Made by a program: the position numbers and the translations under genes. Below the pieces are notes generated by a model that worked only from the letters and a program-made list of their open reading frames with translations, was not told where the DNA came from and ran no database searches. A stretch of 64,000 bases of DNA, from contig NZ_OGTP01000014.1 of NCBI RefSeq assembly GCF_900258035.1, forward strand, positions 102,419 through 166,418, in the 5' to 3' direction. This stretch comes from Caballeronia novacaledonica (GTDB taxonomy: Bacteria; Pseudomonadota; Gammaproteobacteria; Burkholderiales; Burkholderiaceae). This document shows, in pieces, positions 31,815-41,688 of this stretch; the first letter of the stretch is position 1, and each line of letters opens with the position of its first letter.

Positions 31815-32772
31815 TTTTCCGCTCCGTCATGAACTTGCCTTCGGGCGCCTTCGCGTCTTTCTGGCGGCGCGTGTTGCCGTCGAGCCCGCCATCGACGGCC
31901 CATTCCGCGAACACGGTCGGACCCGGCTCGAAATCGCGCGGCTGCCATTCGGGCGTGAGCACGTCTTCATCGGCGTAATACTCGATAAGGCCGCCCGCCG
32001 GATTCCTGAAGTACCAGAAGTACGCCGACGAAACCGGATGACGTCCCGGCCCGAGTTGCGTCGTCCATCCGCAGCGGCTGATGTGCAGGCCGCCGCCGAA
32101 TACTTCGTGGATATCGCGCACGGTGAACGCGACGTGATTCAGGCCGCGTTTGCCATCGGGTAGTTGCAGGAGAAACAAATCGTGATGACCGCCGTGCGGC
32201 GCGCAGCGCATGAACGCGCCGCGGCCCGGATAGCGATCCGACGTCTCGAAGCCGAGCAGTTCGTGATAGAACTTCTCCTGCTCCGCGACGCAGTTCGTGA
32301 AGAACACGACGTGCCCCACTTCGACCGGCTCCGCGCGTTCATACACGGGACTCGGCGTATCGATGCGCTGCGCATTGCCCCATACGTTCGAGGGCGAGCC
32401 TTTCACGTCGATGTCGCGTTTCTTCGTGACTTCGACGCGAATCGCCATGCCGTTCGGATCGATGCAGCCGAGCGCATCGTCGGTTTCGAAGTGGCCGGGC
32501 TGGCCCGCGAAACGTCCGCGCAGCGCGTCGAGTTCCGCGCGTGTCGCGACGGCCCACGTGACTTCGCGCAGCGTCGGACCGCTTTCGAACGCGGGCGGCA
32601 GCGACGGATCGTCGGCAAGGGCAAGCAGCACTTCGCAGCCGTTCAGGGTTTCGAAACGCGCGCGCGTCTCGTCGTGCACGACTTCCTTCAGGCCCCAATC
32701 GGCGAAAAAGCGCCGGCAGGTGTCGAGGTCCGTCACGCCGTAAGTGATTCGTTCAATGCCAAGAATCGTCAT
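31807..32772 (-). CDS. VOC-family extradiol-type dioxygenase (two-domain)
   Basis: A 321-residue protein with two vicinal-oxygen-chelate domains, the layout of catechol 2,3-dioxygenases. The C-terminal module contains GHVVFFTNC, GLNHVAFTVRD and PAGGLIEYYADEDV, which supply the His, His and Glu expected of the iron site. The start at 32772 gives the canonical MTILGIERITYGVTDLD. It would cleave a ring diol made by the Rieske oxygenase and SDR. It overlaps the reductase gene by 8 bp and follows the aldehyde dehydrogenase gene. Confidence 0.87.
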   Translation of the reverse strand: MTILGIERITYGVTDLDTCRRFFADWGLKEVVHDETRARFETLNGCEVLLALADDPSLPPAFESGPTLREVTWAVATRAELDALRGRFAGQPGHFETDDALGCIDPNGMAIRVEVTKKRDIDVKGSPSNVWGNAQRIDTPSPVYERAEPVEVGHVVFFTNCVAEQEKFYHELLGFETSDRYPGRGAFMRCAPHGGHHDLFLLQLPDGKRGLNHVAFTVRDIHEVFGGGLHISRCGWTTQLGPGRHPVSSAYFWYFRNPAGGLIEYYADEDVLTPEWQPRDFEPGPTVFAEWAVDGGLDGNTRRQKDAKAPEGKFMTERKNG

Positions 32773-32782
32773 GGCAACTCCT

Positions 32783-34273
32783 TCAGTTCGCCCACGGCAG
32801 CGGGGCATCGTTCAAGCCCCAGTACAGGCTCTTCTGCTGCATGTATTCGCGCAATCCCAGACGGCCCTTCTCGCGTCCCATGCCGCTGTCTTTCCAGCCG
32901 CCGAAAGGCGTAGAAATCGAAAACTGCTTGTATGTGTTGATCCAGACCGTGCCGGTGTTCAATGCGCGCGACATGTTCCACGCGCGCTTGTAGTCGCGCG
33001 TCCAGATGCCTGCCGCGAGGCCGAACACGCTGTCGTTCGCTTCATGCAGCAGCGCGGCTTCGTCGTCGAAGGGCAGGGCGGCGAGCACCGGACCGAAGAT
33101 CTCTTCCTGACACATGCGCGCGTCGTTCGTGAGACCTTCGATGATCGTCGGCAGATAGAAAAAGCCTTTCTCGCGGCCATCGCCCGTGGGACGTTCGCCG
33201 CCGCACAACAACGTGCCGCCTTCTTCGAGACCGAGCGCGACATAGCGTTCGATGCTTTCGCGATGCTGCGATGTAATCAGCGGACCCATTTGCGTGTTCT
33301 CGCGCGTCGGGTCGCCGATACGCAACTTCCTCGCGCCATCGACGAGCCGCGCCATGAATTCGCCGTACACCTTGCGTTCGACGAAGAGCCGCGAACCCGC
33401 GATGCACGATTCACCCGACGAACTGAAGATGCCGTACAGCACGCCGTTGACCGCGTGATCGAGATCGGCGTCGGCATAGACGATGGTCGGCGACTTGCCG
33501 CCGAGTTCGAGCGACACCGGCATCAGCTTTTCCGCGGCGAGCCGCGCGATGCCGCGACCGACTTCCGTGCCGCCCGTGAACGCGACCTTCTTCACGAGCG
33601 GATGACGCACGAGCGCATCGCCGATCACCGAGCCCTTGCCCGGCAATACGCTGACGACGCCCTTCGGGACGCCCGCTTCCTCGCAGATGCGCGCGAGCGC
33701 CAGCGATGCGAGCGGCGTCACTTCGGCGGGCTTCAGCACGACGGCGTTACCGGCGGCGAGCGCGGGCGCGAGCTTCTGCGCATCGGAGGCGATCGGCGAA
33801 TTCCACGGCGTGATCGCCGCGATCACACCGAGCGGTTCGTGAACGCTCATCGTCAGATAGTCGCCGCGCGAAGGCGTGAGTTCTTCTTCGAGCGTTTCGA
33901 GGCACGACGCGAAATAGCGGAATGTGTTCGCCGCGCTCGTGACGAGCGCGCGCGTTTCGCTGATCGGCTTGCCGTTGTCGCGGCGCTGCAATTGCGCGAG
34001 CGCTTCGTGGCGCGCTTCGATCAACGATGCAATGCGATGCAGCACGGCCGCGCGCTGATGCGGCTTGAGGCCAGCCCAATCCGCCTTCCTGAAAGCACGA
34101 TCCGCGATCTCGACGGCTTCGCGCGCATCGTCGGCGTTCGCCGTGCTGATTTCCGCGTTGACGGTCTGATCGGCGGGATAGATGCTCGCGTACGGATTGC
34201 CGCGTCCTTGGCGCCATTCGCCGCCGATATAGATATCGCCGGACGTCACGAGCGAAGTGTCGGGATGATTCAT
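32783..34273 (-). CDS. NAD(P)-dependent aldehyde dehydrogenase
   Basis: A 496-residue ALDH with the cofactor region ITPWNSPI, the general-base Glu in SLELGGKSP and the catalytic Cys in SSSGESCIAGSR. The C-terminus has GGWKDSGMGREKGRLGL. It oxidises an aldehyde formed in the pathway, for example a semialdehyde after ring cleavage or the product of the TPP-dependent decarboxylase. It lies 10 bp upstream of the VOC gene and 15 bp after the aspartate-dehydrogenase-like gene. Confidence 0.92.
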   Translation of the reverse strand: MNHPDTSLVTSGDIYIGGEWRQGRGNPYASIYPADQTVNAEISTANADDAREAVEIADRAFRKADWAGLKPHQRAAVLHRIASLIEARHEALAQLQRRDNGKPISETRALVTSAANTFRYFASCLETLEEELTPSRGDYLTMSVHEPLGVIAAITPWNSPIASDAQKLAPALAAGNAVVLKPAEVTPLASLALARICEEAGVPKGVVSVLPGKGSVIGDALVRHPLVKKVAFTGGTEVGRGIARLAAEKLMPVSLELGGKSPTIVYADADLDHAVNGVLYGIFSSSGESCIAGSRLFVERKVYGEFMARLVDGARKLRIGDPTRENTQMGPLITSQHRESIERYVALGLEEGGTLLCGGERPTGDGREKGFFYLPTIIEGLTNDARMCQEEIFGPVLAALPFDDEAALLHEANDSVFGLAAGIWTRDYKRAWNMSRALNTGTVWINTYKQFSISTPFGGWKDSGMGREKGRLGLREYMQQKSLYWGLNDAPLPWAN

Positions 34274-34288
34274 CGTTCGAAAACTCCT

Positions 34289-35113
34289 TCAGATGACGCA
34301 GCGCGCGGCGCGATTGCGCAACGCACGGATCGCGCTGAACGCGGTGAGCGCGGATGTCTTGGGATTCGACGGCAGCGGCTTGCCGCACATTTCGAGCGAC
34401 ATCTCGCCGAACGCGCCGCGCGCGACGATGCGATGCACGTTGCGCTCGATAGCCGGATCGGCGATCAGCCGCACGCGCGTGCCGTCGAGCCCGAGCCCGG
34501 CCAGCGCGATGGTCGCCGCGACGTTCGCGTTCTTCGGATAGAGCCGCGCCGCATCGCGCGCGGTCCCTTCGAAGATGACCTTTTCCGCCATCAGCGACTT
34601 CAGATCGCACACGCTTTCCGCCGGCGTGCCGAGCCAGCCGAGCGGCGGCTTGCGGCCCGTGTACTGCACGTCGTCGAGGCCGCCTTCCTTCGCGGCGGCG
34701 AGCGCATCGACGCCGCCGATCGCGCCCGAGAGCAGCGTGATCGTGGCCGCGCCTTCATCGGCGGCATTGGAGAGCGCGTCGAGCAGGCCGGCTTCGGAGA
34801 GCGCGCCGATCGATGCGACCGCGCAATCCGTGCCCGACTTCAGGAGCGGCACGACGTGATCGACGAGCGCCGCGTGTCCCGCGCATTCGAGCGCGAACTC
34901 GGGATGGCTCGCGAGCGCATCGACGCGCGACACGACATCGACGTGATCGCCGAGCACCGAGCGCACGTGATCGCGATCGCGCTCCGGCACGATGACATGC
35001 GAGATGCGCACGAGCGGATCGCGGTCGAGCGCATGAAACACGGCGGAGCCGATCGCGCCGAAGCCGATCATCGCGATATCGATCGCATGCTGAGCGTGAC
35101 GAGGATCACGCAT
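34289..35113 (-). CDS. Aspartate dehydrogenase-like protein (NadX family)
   Basis: A 274-residue protein with an N-terminal Rossmann fold ([17 protein letters not shown]) and the NadX-type C-terminal domain ([32 protein letters not shown]). NadX converts L-aspartate to iminoaspartate for NAD synthesis. Placement inside an aromatic catabolic operon, without nadA or nadC, suggests a different amino or imino substrate. It overlaps the TPP-enzyme gene by 8 bp, so the two products are probably made together. The nature of the substrate is unknown. Confidence 0.87.
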   Translation of the reverse strand: MRDPRHAQHAIDIAMIGFGAIGSAVFHALDRDPLVRISHVIVPERDRDHVRSVLGDHVDVVSRVDALASHPEFALECAGHAALVDHVVPLLKSGTDCAVASIGALSEAGLLDALSNAADEGAATITLLSGAIGGVDALAAAKEGGLDDVQYTGRKPPLGWLGTPAESVCDLKSLMAEKVIFEGTARDAARLYPKNANVAATIALAGLGLDGTRVRLIADPAIERNVHRIVARGAFGEMSLEMCGKPLPSNPKTSALTAFSAIRALRNRAARCVI

Positions 35114-36773
35114 ATTCGGGCTCCTCGGGTTCTTCCTTTTTCACAGGCGGACCGGCGAACGCGGTCGCGAACGAGCCGACCGACAGCATGTCCACTTCGA
35201 CGAGCACCGGACCGTCGATGGCGAGTCCTTCGCGCACGATGCCATCGGCCTGATCGAGCGACGTGATGCGGCGATGCGCGAGCCCGAGACTCGCGCAGAA
35301 CTGCGCGAAATCCGGCTGATGCAGATCGACGAACATGCGGCGCCCGCCGTACTGCGCGTCCTGAATGTTGCGGATCACGCCGTAGCATTGATCGTTCATC
35401 AGCACGATCATCACGTTCGCTTTTTCCTGAACGGCAGTCGCGAGTTCGCCGACGTTGACCATCAGTCCGCCATCGCCGACGAGCGCGACGGTCTTCTTCG
35501 CCGCGCCCGAGAGCGCCGCGCCGATCGCCATCTGCATGCCCTGGCCGATGCCGCCGCCGAGCGCATGCACGCCCGCGCGCGGATTGAAAATTTTCAGCAG
35601 GCGATTGCCCCACGTGCTGTTCGAGATCGTGACGTCGCGCACCCAGTTGTAATCGCGGCCGACCGCGCGTTGCAGCGAATCGACGAGGCGCTTGTACGGT
35701 CCCAGTCCCTTCGATACCTCCGCGACCGCCGTTTCGCGCGCGGCGGCGAGATCGCCCGCGAACGCCGGATCGACGCGGATGCGGCCTTCGAGCAGCGTCG
35801 CGAGTTCGTCGAGCACGCGTGATGCATCGCCATGCACGAAGAGTTCGTTGCGATAGCCGCGGCTGTCGGCGAGCGCGTCGGCGTCGATGCGATAGAGCGG
35901 CTGCGGCAGCGCGAGCTTGTACTTCAGCGTTTCGTTGCCGCGCAGACGCGAGCCTGCGACGACGAGCGCGTCGCACGTTTTATAGAACGCTTCGACCGAC
36001 GGATGCACGTTGAATGCGCCGAGCGTCGCCGGATGATCCTCCGGCAGCACGCCGCGTCCCTGCACGCTCGTCACGACGCCGAAGCCGAGCTTCACGAGCC
36101 GCTCGACCGCGCCGCGCGCATGACGCGTGCCGCCGCCGAGCCACAAGAGCGGGCGCTTGGCGTTCGTGAGCGCATCGGCGAGCTGCTTCACGCGCAGGCT
36201 GTCGTGCGTGAGCGTGCCGACGTGCGGCGCGGCGAGATCGGCCGGCCATTCGATTTCGGCGGCCTGAATGTCGATCGGAATCTCGACGCTCACCGGACCC
36301 GCCGGCGCGGTCAGCGCGACGCGCACGGCTTCGCGGATCGTCGGCAAGGCGGTTTCGACCGTGCGCACGCGGAACGCGGCCTTCGAGATCGATTGCAGCA
36401 TCGAAAGCTGATCGGGCGCTTCGTGGATATACGCGAGATCCTGATCGAGATATTCGGTTTCGATCTGGCCCGTGACATGCAAGAGCGCCGTGCCCGCGGT
36501 CAGGGCTTCGACCATCGCGCCGGCCGCGTTGCCTGCAGCGGTGCCCGTCGACGTGAACGCGACGCCCAGTTCGCCCGATACGCGCGCGAGGCCATCGGCC
36601 ATGTTCAACGCGCCCGCTTCGCCGCGTGCGCCGACATAGCGGATATTGCCGCGACGGCCGATCGCATCGAGGATCGGCATGTTGTGAATCGAGATCACGC
36701 CGAACGCCGTGCGCACGCCGCATTGTTCGAGGAACGCGGCGATCAGTTCGCCGACCGTGGTTTTTTCAGACAT
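35106..36773 (-). CDS. TPP-dependent enzyme (acetolactate synthase/benzoylformate decarboxylase-like)
   Basis: A 555-residue thiamine diphosphate enzyme with the usual three-domain layout. The N-terminal Glu is in [14 protein letters not shown], and the TPP/Mg motif starts [15 protein letters not shown] and ends at VLMNDQCYG. The start at 36773 has GGAGG about 12 nt upstream and overlaps the SDR stop by 8 bp. It lacks features specific to acetolactate synthase and has no small subunit gene nearby. A decarboxylase or carboligase acting on a 2-oxo acid intermediate is the likely role. Confidence 0.87.
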   Translation of the reverse strand: MSEKTTVGELIAAFLEQCGVRTAFGVISIHNMPILDAIGRRGNIRYVGARGEAGALNMADGLARVSGELGVAFTSTGTAAGNAAGAMVEALTAGTALLHVTGQIETEYLDQDLAYIHEAPDQLSMLQSISKAAFRVRTVETALPTIREAVRVALTAPAGPVSVEIPIDIQAAEIEWPADLAAPHVGTLTHDSLRVKQLADALTNAKRPLLWLGGGTRHARGAVERLVKLGFGVVTSVQGRGVLPEDHPATLGAFNVHPSVEAFYKTCDALVVAGSRLRGNETLKYKLALPQPLYRIDADALADSRGYRNELFVHGDASRVLDELATLLEGRIRVDPAFAGDLAAARETAVAEVSKGLGPYKRLVDSLQRAVGRDYNWVRDVTISNSTWGNRLLKIFNPRAGVHALGGGIGQGMQMAIGAALSGAAKKTVALVGDGGLMVNVGELATAVQEKANVMIVLMNDQCYGVIRNIQDAQYGGRRMFVDLHQPDFAQFCASLGLAHRRITSLDQADGIVREGLAIDGPVLVEVDMLSVGSFATAFAGPPVKKEEPEEPEYA

Positions 36774-37575
36774 GACGAGCAAAGCCTCCGGAAACATCGA
36801 TATGGCTGCCGGTCGTGTACGACGACAGCGTTGTTGCGAGATAAAAGAGCGCCTGCGCCGCTTCTTCGGGCAAGCCGAAGCGGCCGAGCGGAATGTTTTT
36901 CTTGCGCGCGAGTTCGCCGGTCCATTCGCTCCAGCTTTGACGCGGCGCTTGTGCTTGTTGGAGATAGTCCTGATAACGCCGCTTCCACTGCCCCGATTCG
37001 ACGATGCCGATCAGAATCGAATTCACGCGGATGCGTTGCGGCGCGAGTTCCGTCGCGAGCGATTTCACGAGGCTCAGCACGCCCGCTCTCGCCGATGAAG
37101 TCGCGACCATGTGCGGTTCCGGCTGCAACGCGAGCAGCGAATTCACGCAGACGATCGCGGGCGCGGGCGCGTCTTTCAGGATCGGCAGAAAGGCGCGCGT
37201 CGGGCGGATGATGCTGAAGTACTTCAGCTCCAGCTCGTCGCGCCAGGCGTCGTCGGTGGTGTCTGCGAAGGTGGAGACGCGGCCTTGTCCCGCGTTGTTC
37301 ACCAGCATGTCGACGCGGCCGAAGCGTTCTTCGACACGTGAGGCGAAGGCGTTCACCTGGCGCTCGTCGAGGACGTCGCAACGTGAAGCGAGCAGTTGCG
37401 CGTGCGGAAATTCCTGCGCGAGCGCGGCTCGCGCGGCTTCGAGCCGTTCGCCGTCGCGTCCGCAAATGGCCACCGATGCGCCCGCTCGCAGGAACAAACG
37501 CGCCGTCGCGAAGCCGATGCCCGACGAACCGCCGGTGACGACGGCAACCTGCCCTGAAAGATCGATCTGAATCAT
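36766..37575 (-). CDS. SDR-family oxidoreductase (first of two in the cluster)
   Basis: A 269-residue short-chain dehydrogenase with the cofactor motif VTGGSSGIGFATA and NNAGQG. The usual YxxxK catalytic motif is not visible in its normal place: the region reads PHMVATSSARAGVLSL. So the active-site Tyr/Lys may be altered (compare the second SDR with YVASKGAVIA). It may still bind a nucleotide but the chemistry is uncertain. It overlaps the TPP-enzyme gene by 8 bp and the iclR stop by 4 bp. Confidence 0.85.
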   Translation of the reverse strand: MIQIDLSGQVAVVTGGSSGIGFATARLFLRAGASVAICGRDGERLEAARAALAQEFPHAQLLASRCDVLDERQVNAFASRVEERFGRVDMLVNNAGQGRVSTFADTTDDAWRDELELKYFSIIRPTRAFLPILKDAPAPAIVCVNSLLALQPEPHMVATSSARAGVLSLVKSLATELAPQRIRVNSILIGIVESGQWKRRYQDYLQQAQAPRQSWSEWTGELARKKNIPLGRFGLPEEAAQALFYLATTLSSYTTGSHIDVSGGFARHV

Positions 37576-38444
37576 TGCAACCCCAGAGACTTCATGTAGC
37601 GGCTTGAATTGGCCGGAGCCGCTGCAGCGCGCGCGGCCGGGCGATAGTTCAGACGCATCGAGAGCGCGTCGGCGGCTTCGCGAACCTTGTCGATGAGGCC
37701 GCTGTCGAGCAATGCGGCGTCGATTTCCGGACGCGGGATCGTCGTCGTGATGACGGCGACGATGCGTCCCGTGTCGTTGCGAACCGGCGCCGTGACGACC
37801 GAAATGCCGCGCTCGAACGACGATTGACTCGTCGCGTAGCCGCGTTCGGCGTCTTCTTTCACGCGCTCGAAAAGTTCTTCGACGGTTTCGGGCGTCGACT
37901 TCGTGAAGCGTTCGAGATGCGCTTCGGGATACAGCGCGCGCAGCTCGTCGAGCGACAGATCGCCCATCAGCACGTGACCGTGCGTCGTCGCATGCGCGGG
38001 CAGGCGCGTGCCGACGTTCACCTTCACCGAGCTGAAGATCGGCGCGTGACTCTGCGCCTTCGCGACGAACACGACATCGCGGCCATCGCGAATCAGGATG
38101 TGACTCGTGAGACCGGTTGCATCGCGCAACGCCTCGATGATCGGCAGGCCGAGATCGGTCAGTTCGAGCGAACTCAAGTATTCGAAGCCGAGCCGCAGCA
38201 CGGCCACGCCCAGGCGATAGTTGCGGTCCTTGTCGGCACGCTCAAGAAAGCCGAGCGATTCGAGCGTTTGCAGCAGCCGGAAAACCGTCGTGCGCGGAAT
38301 GCCGAGGCGCCGCGACAGTTCCGGCGCGCCGAGCACGGGTTCGCGCGGCGAGAACTCGGTGAGGATCTTCAGTCCGCGTTCGAGTCCCGGCACGATGTAA
38401 GTCGGTTCGCCCTTGTCGGCTTCTTCCGTGGCGATGGATGTCAT
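37572..38444 (-). CDS. IclR-family regulator of the Rieske cluster
   Basis: A 290-residue IclR protein with an N-terminal HTH (GAPELSRRLGIPRTTVFRLL) and effector domain ending SFERGISVVTAPVR. The start at 38444 overlaps the hydrolase stop as ATGA, and its stop overlaps the SDR start, so it sits inside the operon. By eye it is roughly 70% identical to the IclR at 44536-45429 across the regulator. It is of the PcaR/PobR-like type common for aromatic acid operons. Candidate GTTCYA palindromes lie at 39849, 42344 and 42630. Confidence 0.9.
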   Translation of the reverse strand: MTSIATEEADKGEPTYIVPGLERGLKILTEFSPREPVLGAPELSRRLGIPRTTVFRLLQTLESLGFLERADKDRNYRLGVAVLRLGFEYLSSLELTDLGLPIIEALRDATGLTSHILIRDGRDVVFVAKAQSHAPIFSSVKVNVGTRLPAHATTHGHVLMGDLSLDELRALYPEAHLERFTKSTPETVEELFERVKEDAERGYATSQSSFERGISVVTAPVRNDTGRIVAVITTTIPRPEIDAALLDSGLIDKVREAADALSMRLNYRPAARAAAAPANSSRYMKSLGLQ

Positions 38445-39301
38445 TGCGGTACTCCGTCTTTCATGTGACATTCGATGCCCTGGCAAAACGAGTCGATCAG
38501 CGCCGTGTAAGCGGCGGGAGACTCGACATAACCCGCGTGTCCGGCACGCGGAATGACTTGCAGGCTGACGTGCGCGGCCTGCGCGATCGGTGCGCACGCG
38601 GCGGGCGGCGTGATGGCGTCTTCTGCGCCCACCGCCACCGCGATGCGTCCATGAAAGCGCGCGATATCCGCTGCGAGGTCCGCGTTCGCGAGCAGATGCG
38701 TCGCTTGCGCGTAGCCTTCGGGCACGACGCGCGCCATGTTCCAGCGGACCCATTCGCGCGCGGTTTCATCGGCGTATGGCGAAAGCATGTTTGCGCTGCG
38801 CTCGCGTGCGAGACCTTGCGGGCCAAGCTCGTTCAACATCTTCAAGCGTGCATCGCGTTTCGATTCACGCAGTTGCTTCGAAGCGGCGCCGTAACCCGCA
38901 GCGGGCGATATGAGCAGCAAGCCCGCGACACGGCCCGGCGCACGTGCGGCGAACGAACCCGCGATGATCGCGCCGAGCGAATGGCCGACGAGCACGCATC
39001 GATCAACGCCGATTGCATCGAGCCACGCGGACAACGCGTTCGCGTAATCGCGCGCCACCGGCGATTCATCCGTCACGCGCGTGGACACGCCATAACCCGG
39101 CGCATCCCACGCGAGCACGCGACGCTTCGCGGCGAGCACGTCGAGTTGCCGAACCCACGACGCCGCGCCCGACCCGATCCCGTGCAACAACACGACGGGC
39201 AGCGTGCGCGGATGCGATGCACCCGCCTCGCGATAACCCGTGATGCCGTGCGCGGTATCGATGTGCGTGTCCGGAAAACGCGCGAGCGTCTCGATGTTCA
39301 T
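38441..39301 (-). CDS. Alpha/beta hydrolase
   Basis: A 286-residue alpha/beta-hydrolase with the nucleophile elbow GHSLGA (VLVGHSLGAIIAGS), the oxyanion region VVLLHGIGSGAASW and the final His in RAGHAGYVESP. In operons with an extradiol dioxygenase such proteins commonly hydrolyse the ring-cleavage product. The substrate here is not evident. It is coupled by 4 bp to the iclR gene downstream and starts 7 bp after the cupin stop. Confidence 0.88.
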   Translation of the reverse strand: MNIETLARFPDTHIDTAHGITGYREAGASHPRTLPVVLLHGIGSGAASWVRQLDVLAAKRRVLAWDAPGYGVSTRVTDESPVARDYANALSAWLDAIGVDRCVLVGHSLGAIIAGSFAARAPGRVAGLLLISPAAGYGAASKQLRESKRDARLKMLNELGPQGLARERSANMLSPYADETAREWVRWNMARVVPEGYAQATHLLANADLAADIARFHGRIAVAVGAEDAITPPAACAPIAQAAHVSLQVIPRAGHAGYVESPAAYTALIDSFCQGIECHMKDGVPQ

Positions 39302-39308
39302 CGCAGCC

Positions 39309-39836
39309 TCAGCGCTTGAGCTTCGCCAGCGGCGAATCCGGCGGATACGTCGGCGTGATCGGCTTCGACGCGCCGAGCATCACGCACATCAGCGCGTCTT
39401 CCTCGCCGATGTTGATCTCCGTGCGATACACGCCCGGCGGCACGGAAATGAGATCGCGTTCGCCGAGCACGGCTTCCCACGACTGTCCGTCCTTCTCGCA
39501 GACCACCTTCATCTTTCCGCGCAGCACGAAGAAAATCTCTTCGACGTCGATATGTATATGGCTCGGTCCGATGTTGCCGGCGGGAATGACCATCGTCGAA
39601 AACGTGAAGCTGCCCGAGGGCACCGTGTTCATGTCCTTCGCGACGCCCGTGCCGCCCGTGCCCACGTAGCGCATCTGCGCGCGGCGATACTTCGGGTCGT
39701 AGTCGGCCTGGAACTTGAGCGCGTCCCAGTCGTAGCGGCGCGTTTCGAGCCGCGCGACGCGCGAGTCCATCCATTGCTCGAAGCTCGCGTCAGCGGGTTG
39801 ATCCCACGATTTACGTTCGATGTCTGCATCGGCCAT
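39309..39836 (-). CDS. Cupin-domain protein
   Basis: A 175-residue single-cupin protein. The metal-binding motif 1 reads IGPSHIHIDVEEIFFVLRGK and motif 2 SVPPGVYRTEINIGEE. Such proteins may be dioxygenases, isomerases or sugar/acid binding proteins. In this operon it follows the second SDR and precedes the hydrolase, so a ring-cleavage or tautomerase step is possible. An IclR-type palindrome (39849-39862) lies 12 bp upstream of its start. Confidence 0.8.
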   Translation of the reverse strand: MADADIERKSWDQPADASFEQWMDSRVARLETRRYDWDALKFQADYDPKYRRAQMRYVGTGGTGVAKDMNTVPSGSFTFSTMVIPAGNIGPSHIHIDVEEIFFVLRGKMKVVCEKDGQSWEAVLGERDLISVPPGVYRTEINIGEEDALMCVMLGASKPITPTYPPDSPLAKLKR

Positions 39837-39848
39837 TGCTTTCTCCAG

Positions 39849-39862
39849 GTTCTATGTAGAAC
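39849..39862 (-). promoter_or_regulatory. IclR-type palindrome upstream of the cupin gene
   Basis: GTTCTA-TG-TAGAAC, a perfect 14-bp palindrome in the 29-bp gap between the second SDR stop and the cupin start. It shares the GTTCY half-site with palindromes near the start of the cluster and suggests an internal regulated promoter. Confidence 0.45.
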
Positions 39863-39865
39863 GAA

Positions 39866-40618
39866 TCAATTCATCACGAAGCCGCCGTTGACCGGCAGCA
39901 ACTGGCCCGTCACGAAGCGCGCCGCATCCGAGAGCAGAAACAGCGCGGGGCCGTTCACGTCGTCGGGCGTTTGCGCGCGCGTCAATGCGCGGCCTTTCAG
40001 GTAGTACTCGTGGCGCTCGGCGGGCACGTAGGCGGTGGCTTCCACTTCCGTGAGTCCGGGCGCGATCGCGTTGACGGTCACGTTGCTCGCGCCGAATTCG
40101 CGGGCGAGCGAGCGTGTCATCGCGATCACGGCGCCCTTGCTCGCGACGTAAGCGAGCAGCTTCGGAGCGCCCCACAAAGCCGTATCCGATGCGATGTTCA
40201 CGATCGCGCCGCGCCCCGATGCCTTCAGATGCGGCAGGCACGCGATGCTCATGAGCCACGCGCCGCGCACGTTGACGTTCATCACGGCGTCCCATGTTTG
40301 CGGCGTGAGTTCATCGGCGGACTTGCCGCCCGAGTTCGTGATCGCGGCGTTGTTGATAAGGCCGTCGAGTCCGCCCAGCGCGTTCACGCTTGCTTCGGCA
40401 AATGCGGAGATGCTCTGGGGATCGTTGAGATCGAGCGGGAAGAAGTGCGCATCGGGCAGTTCACGCGCAAGCGCTTCGCCTTCCGCATGAAGCACGTCGC
40501 CGAACGCGACGCGCGCGCCGCGCTCCACGAGCGCCCTGACGAACGCCGCGCCGAGTCCGCGAGCGCCACCCGTCACGAGCACGCGGCGGCCGTCGAGCGC
40601 ATTCGACGCATCACGCAT
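39866..40618 (-). CDS. SDR-family dehydrogenase (second in the cluster)
   Basis: A 250-residue classical SDR with TGGARGLGAAF cofactor motif, NNAAI, and the catalytic YVASKGAVIAMTRS. It is a good candidate for the cis-diol dehydrogenase step after the Rieske oxygenase, although it could oxidise another alcohol. It overlaps the Rieske oxygenase stop by 8 bp. Confidence 0.9.
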   Translation of the reverse strand: MRDASNALDGRRVLVTGGARGLGAAFVRALVERGARVAFGDVLHAEGEALARELPDAHFFPLDLNDPQSISAFAEASVNALGGLDGLINNAAITNSGGKSADELTPQTWDAVMNVNVRGAWLMSIACLPHLKASGRGAIVNIASDTALWGAPKLLAYVASKGAVIAMTRSLAREFGASNVTVNAIAPGLTEVEATAYVPAERHEYYLKGRALTRAQTPDDVNGPALFLLSDAARFVTGQLLPVNGGFVMN

Positions 40619-41672
40619 GAGCGTGCTCCGGGTTCGTCGGCAGCGCGTCGAGCGCGGCGAGATGCTGCTGCGCGCGCTGCTTCAACATGCGGCGCACACG
40701 CGTCATGCCGACATCGTGCTGATAGAGGAACTCGTGATCGCGCGCATTCGGCGCGAGGCTTTCGAGCACGTAGCGATCCTGTTCGAGCACGGCCCAATGC
40801 AGCCCTTCGAGGCGATTGCGATACAGGAAACGCCATGCATCGCGCTGCCATCCCGAGACTTTGCGCGTGCGCCAGAAATAGACCTGGCAGTTGTCGTCAT
40901 CGACAGGCGTGGCGAAGCCGATGATCCCGAAGTTGCCGCCCGGACCGAACTTCTTCTTGTACGGAATCGCGAGCCGCATCCACAAACAGCCGGTTTCGCC
41001 GAGTTCGACCCAGTCGAAGTTCACGTCGCGCTGATTCACCTTCTCGAACATGAGGCCGGTTTCGGTCTTGCGCACGCGCATGTCGGCCTGCTTGTCGCCT
41101 TCGGCCATCGAGTGCGATGTCGCGTGCAGATACGCGCCGTGCATCGGGTCCATCACGTTGTCGATCGCGTACTGGTAATTGCACTTCCAGTGCGACATGC
41201 ACAGGAAGCTCGCATATTCGTCGCCGACGAGTTCCTCCGGCAGCACGAGCGGCGCGGGTTCCTTGTTGGCGTCATCGCCGAACCAGAGGAAGATCGCGCC
41301 CGCATGCTCTTGAACGGGATACGACTTCACGCACTTCTGGCCTTCGAGCGGACAGGCCGGCACGGCGGGCACTTTCTGCACGGTGCCGCTGCCATCGACT
41401 TCGATGCCGTGATACCAGCACGCGACGCTGCCGCCGAGGTTCCAGCCGAGCGACAGACGCGCGCCGCGATGCGGGCAGCGGTCTTCGAGCGCGTGCACTT
41501 TGCCTTCGTTGTCGCGCCAGAGGACGATCTGATCGCCGAGTCGCGTCAAGCCGATGGGCGCATTCGCCACTTGCCAGCTCGGCGCCACGGGATACCAGTA
41601 GTTACGCAGACCGCGATCGAGATAAGCCTGGACCGGATCGGCGGCGACGGTTGTTTGCTGAGGGGACGTCAT
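40611..41672 (-). CDS. Rieske non-heme iron oxygenase, large subunit
   Basis: A 353-residue aromatic ring-hydroxylating oxygenase. The N-terminal Rieske centre has CPHRGARLSLG and CWYHG, spaced as expected for a 2Fe-2S cluster. The mononuclear iron ligands fit NVMDPMHGAYLH. It is of the short vanillate-demethylase/carbazole-type class rather than the naphthalene type and has no beta subunit nearby. Electrons should come from the ferredoxin at 41999-42316 and the reductase at 30597-31814. The substrate is not evident: hydroxylation or demethylation are both possible. Confidence 0.92.
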   Translation of the reverse strand: MTSPQQTTVAADPVQAYLDRGLRNYWYPVAPSWQVANAPIGLTRLGDQIVLWRDNEGKVHALEDRCPHRGARLSLGWNLGGSVACWYHGIEVDGSGTVQKVPAVPACPLEGQKCVKSYPVQEHAGAIFLWFGDDANKEPAPLVLPEELVGDEYASFLCMSHWKCNYQYAIDNVMDPMHGAYLHATSHSMAEGDKQADMRVRKTETGLMFEKVNQRDVNFDWVELGETGCLWMRLAIPYKKKFGPGGNFGIIGFATPVDDDNCQVYFWRTRKVSGWQRDAWRFLYRNRLEGLHWAVLEQDRYVLESLAPNARDHEFLYQHDVGMTRVRRMLKQRAQQHLAALDALPTNPEHAHA

Positions 41673-41688
41673 GGGAAAGGCTCCTTCT

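Noticed and set aside
32744..35266. An 840-codon plus-strand frame
   Set aside because: It runs antisense to the VOC gene start, the aldehyde dehydrogenase and the aspartate-dehydrogenase-like gene and shows no recognisable domain.
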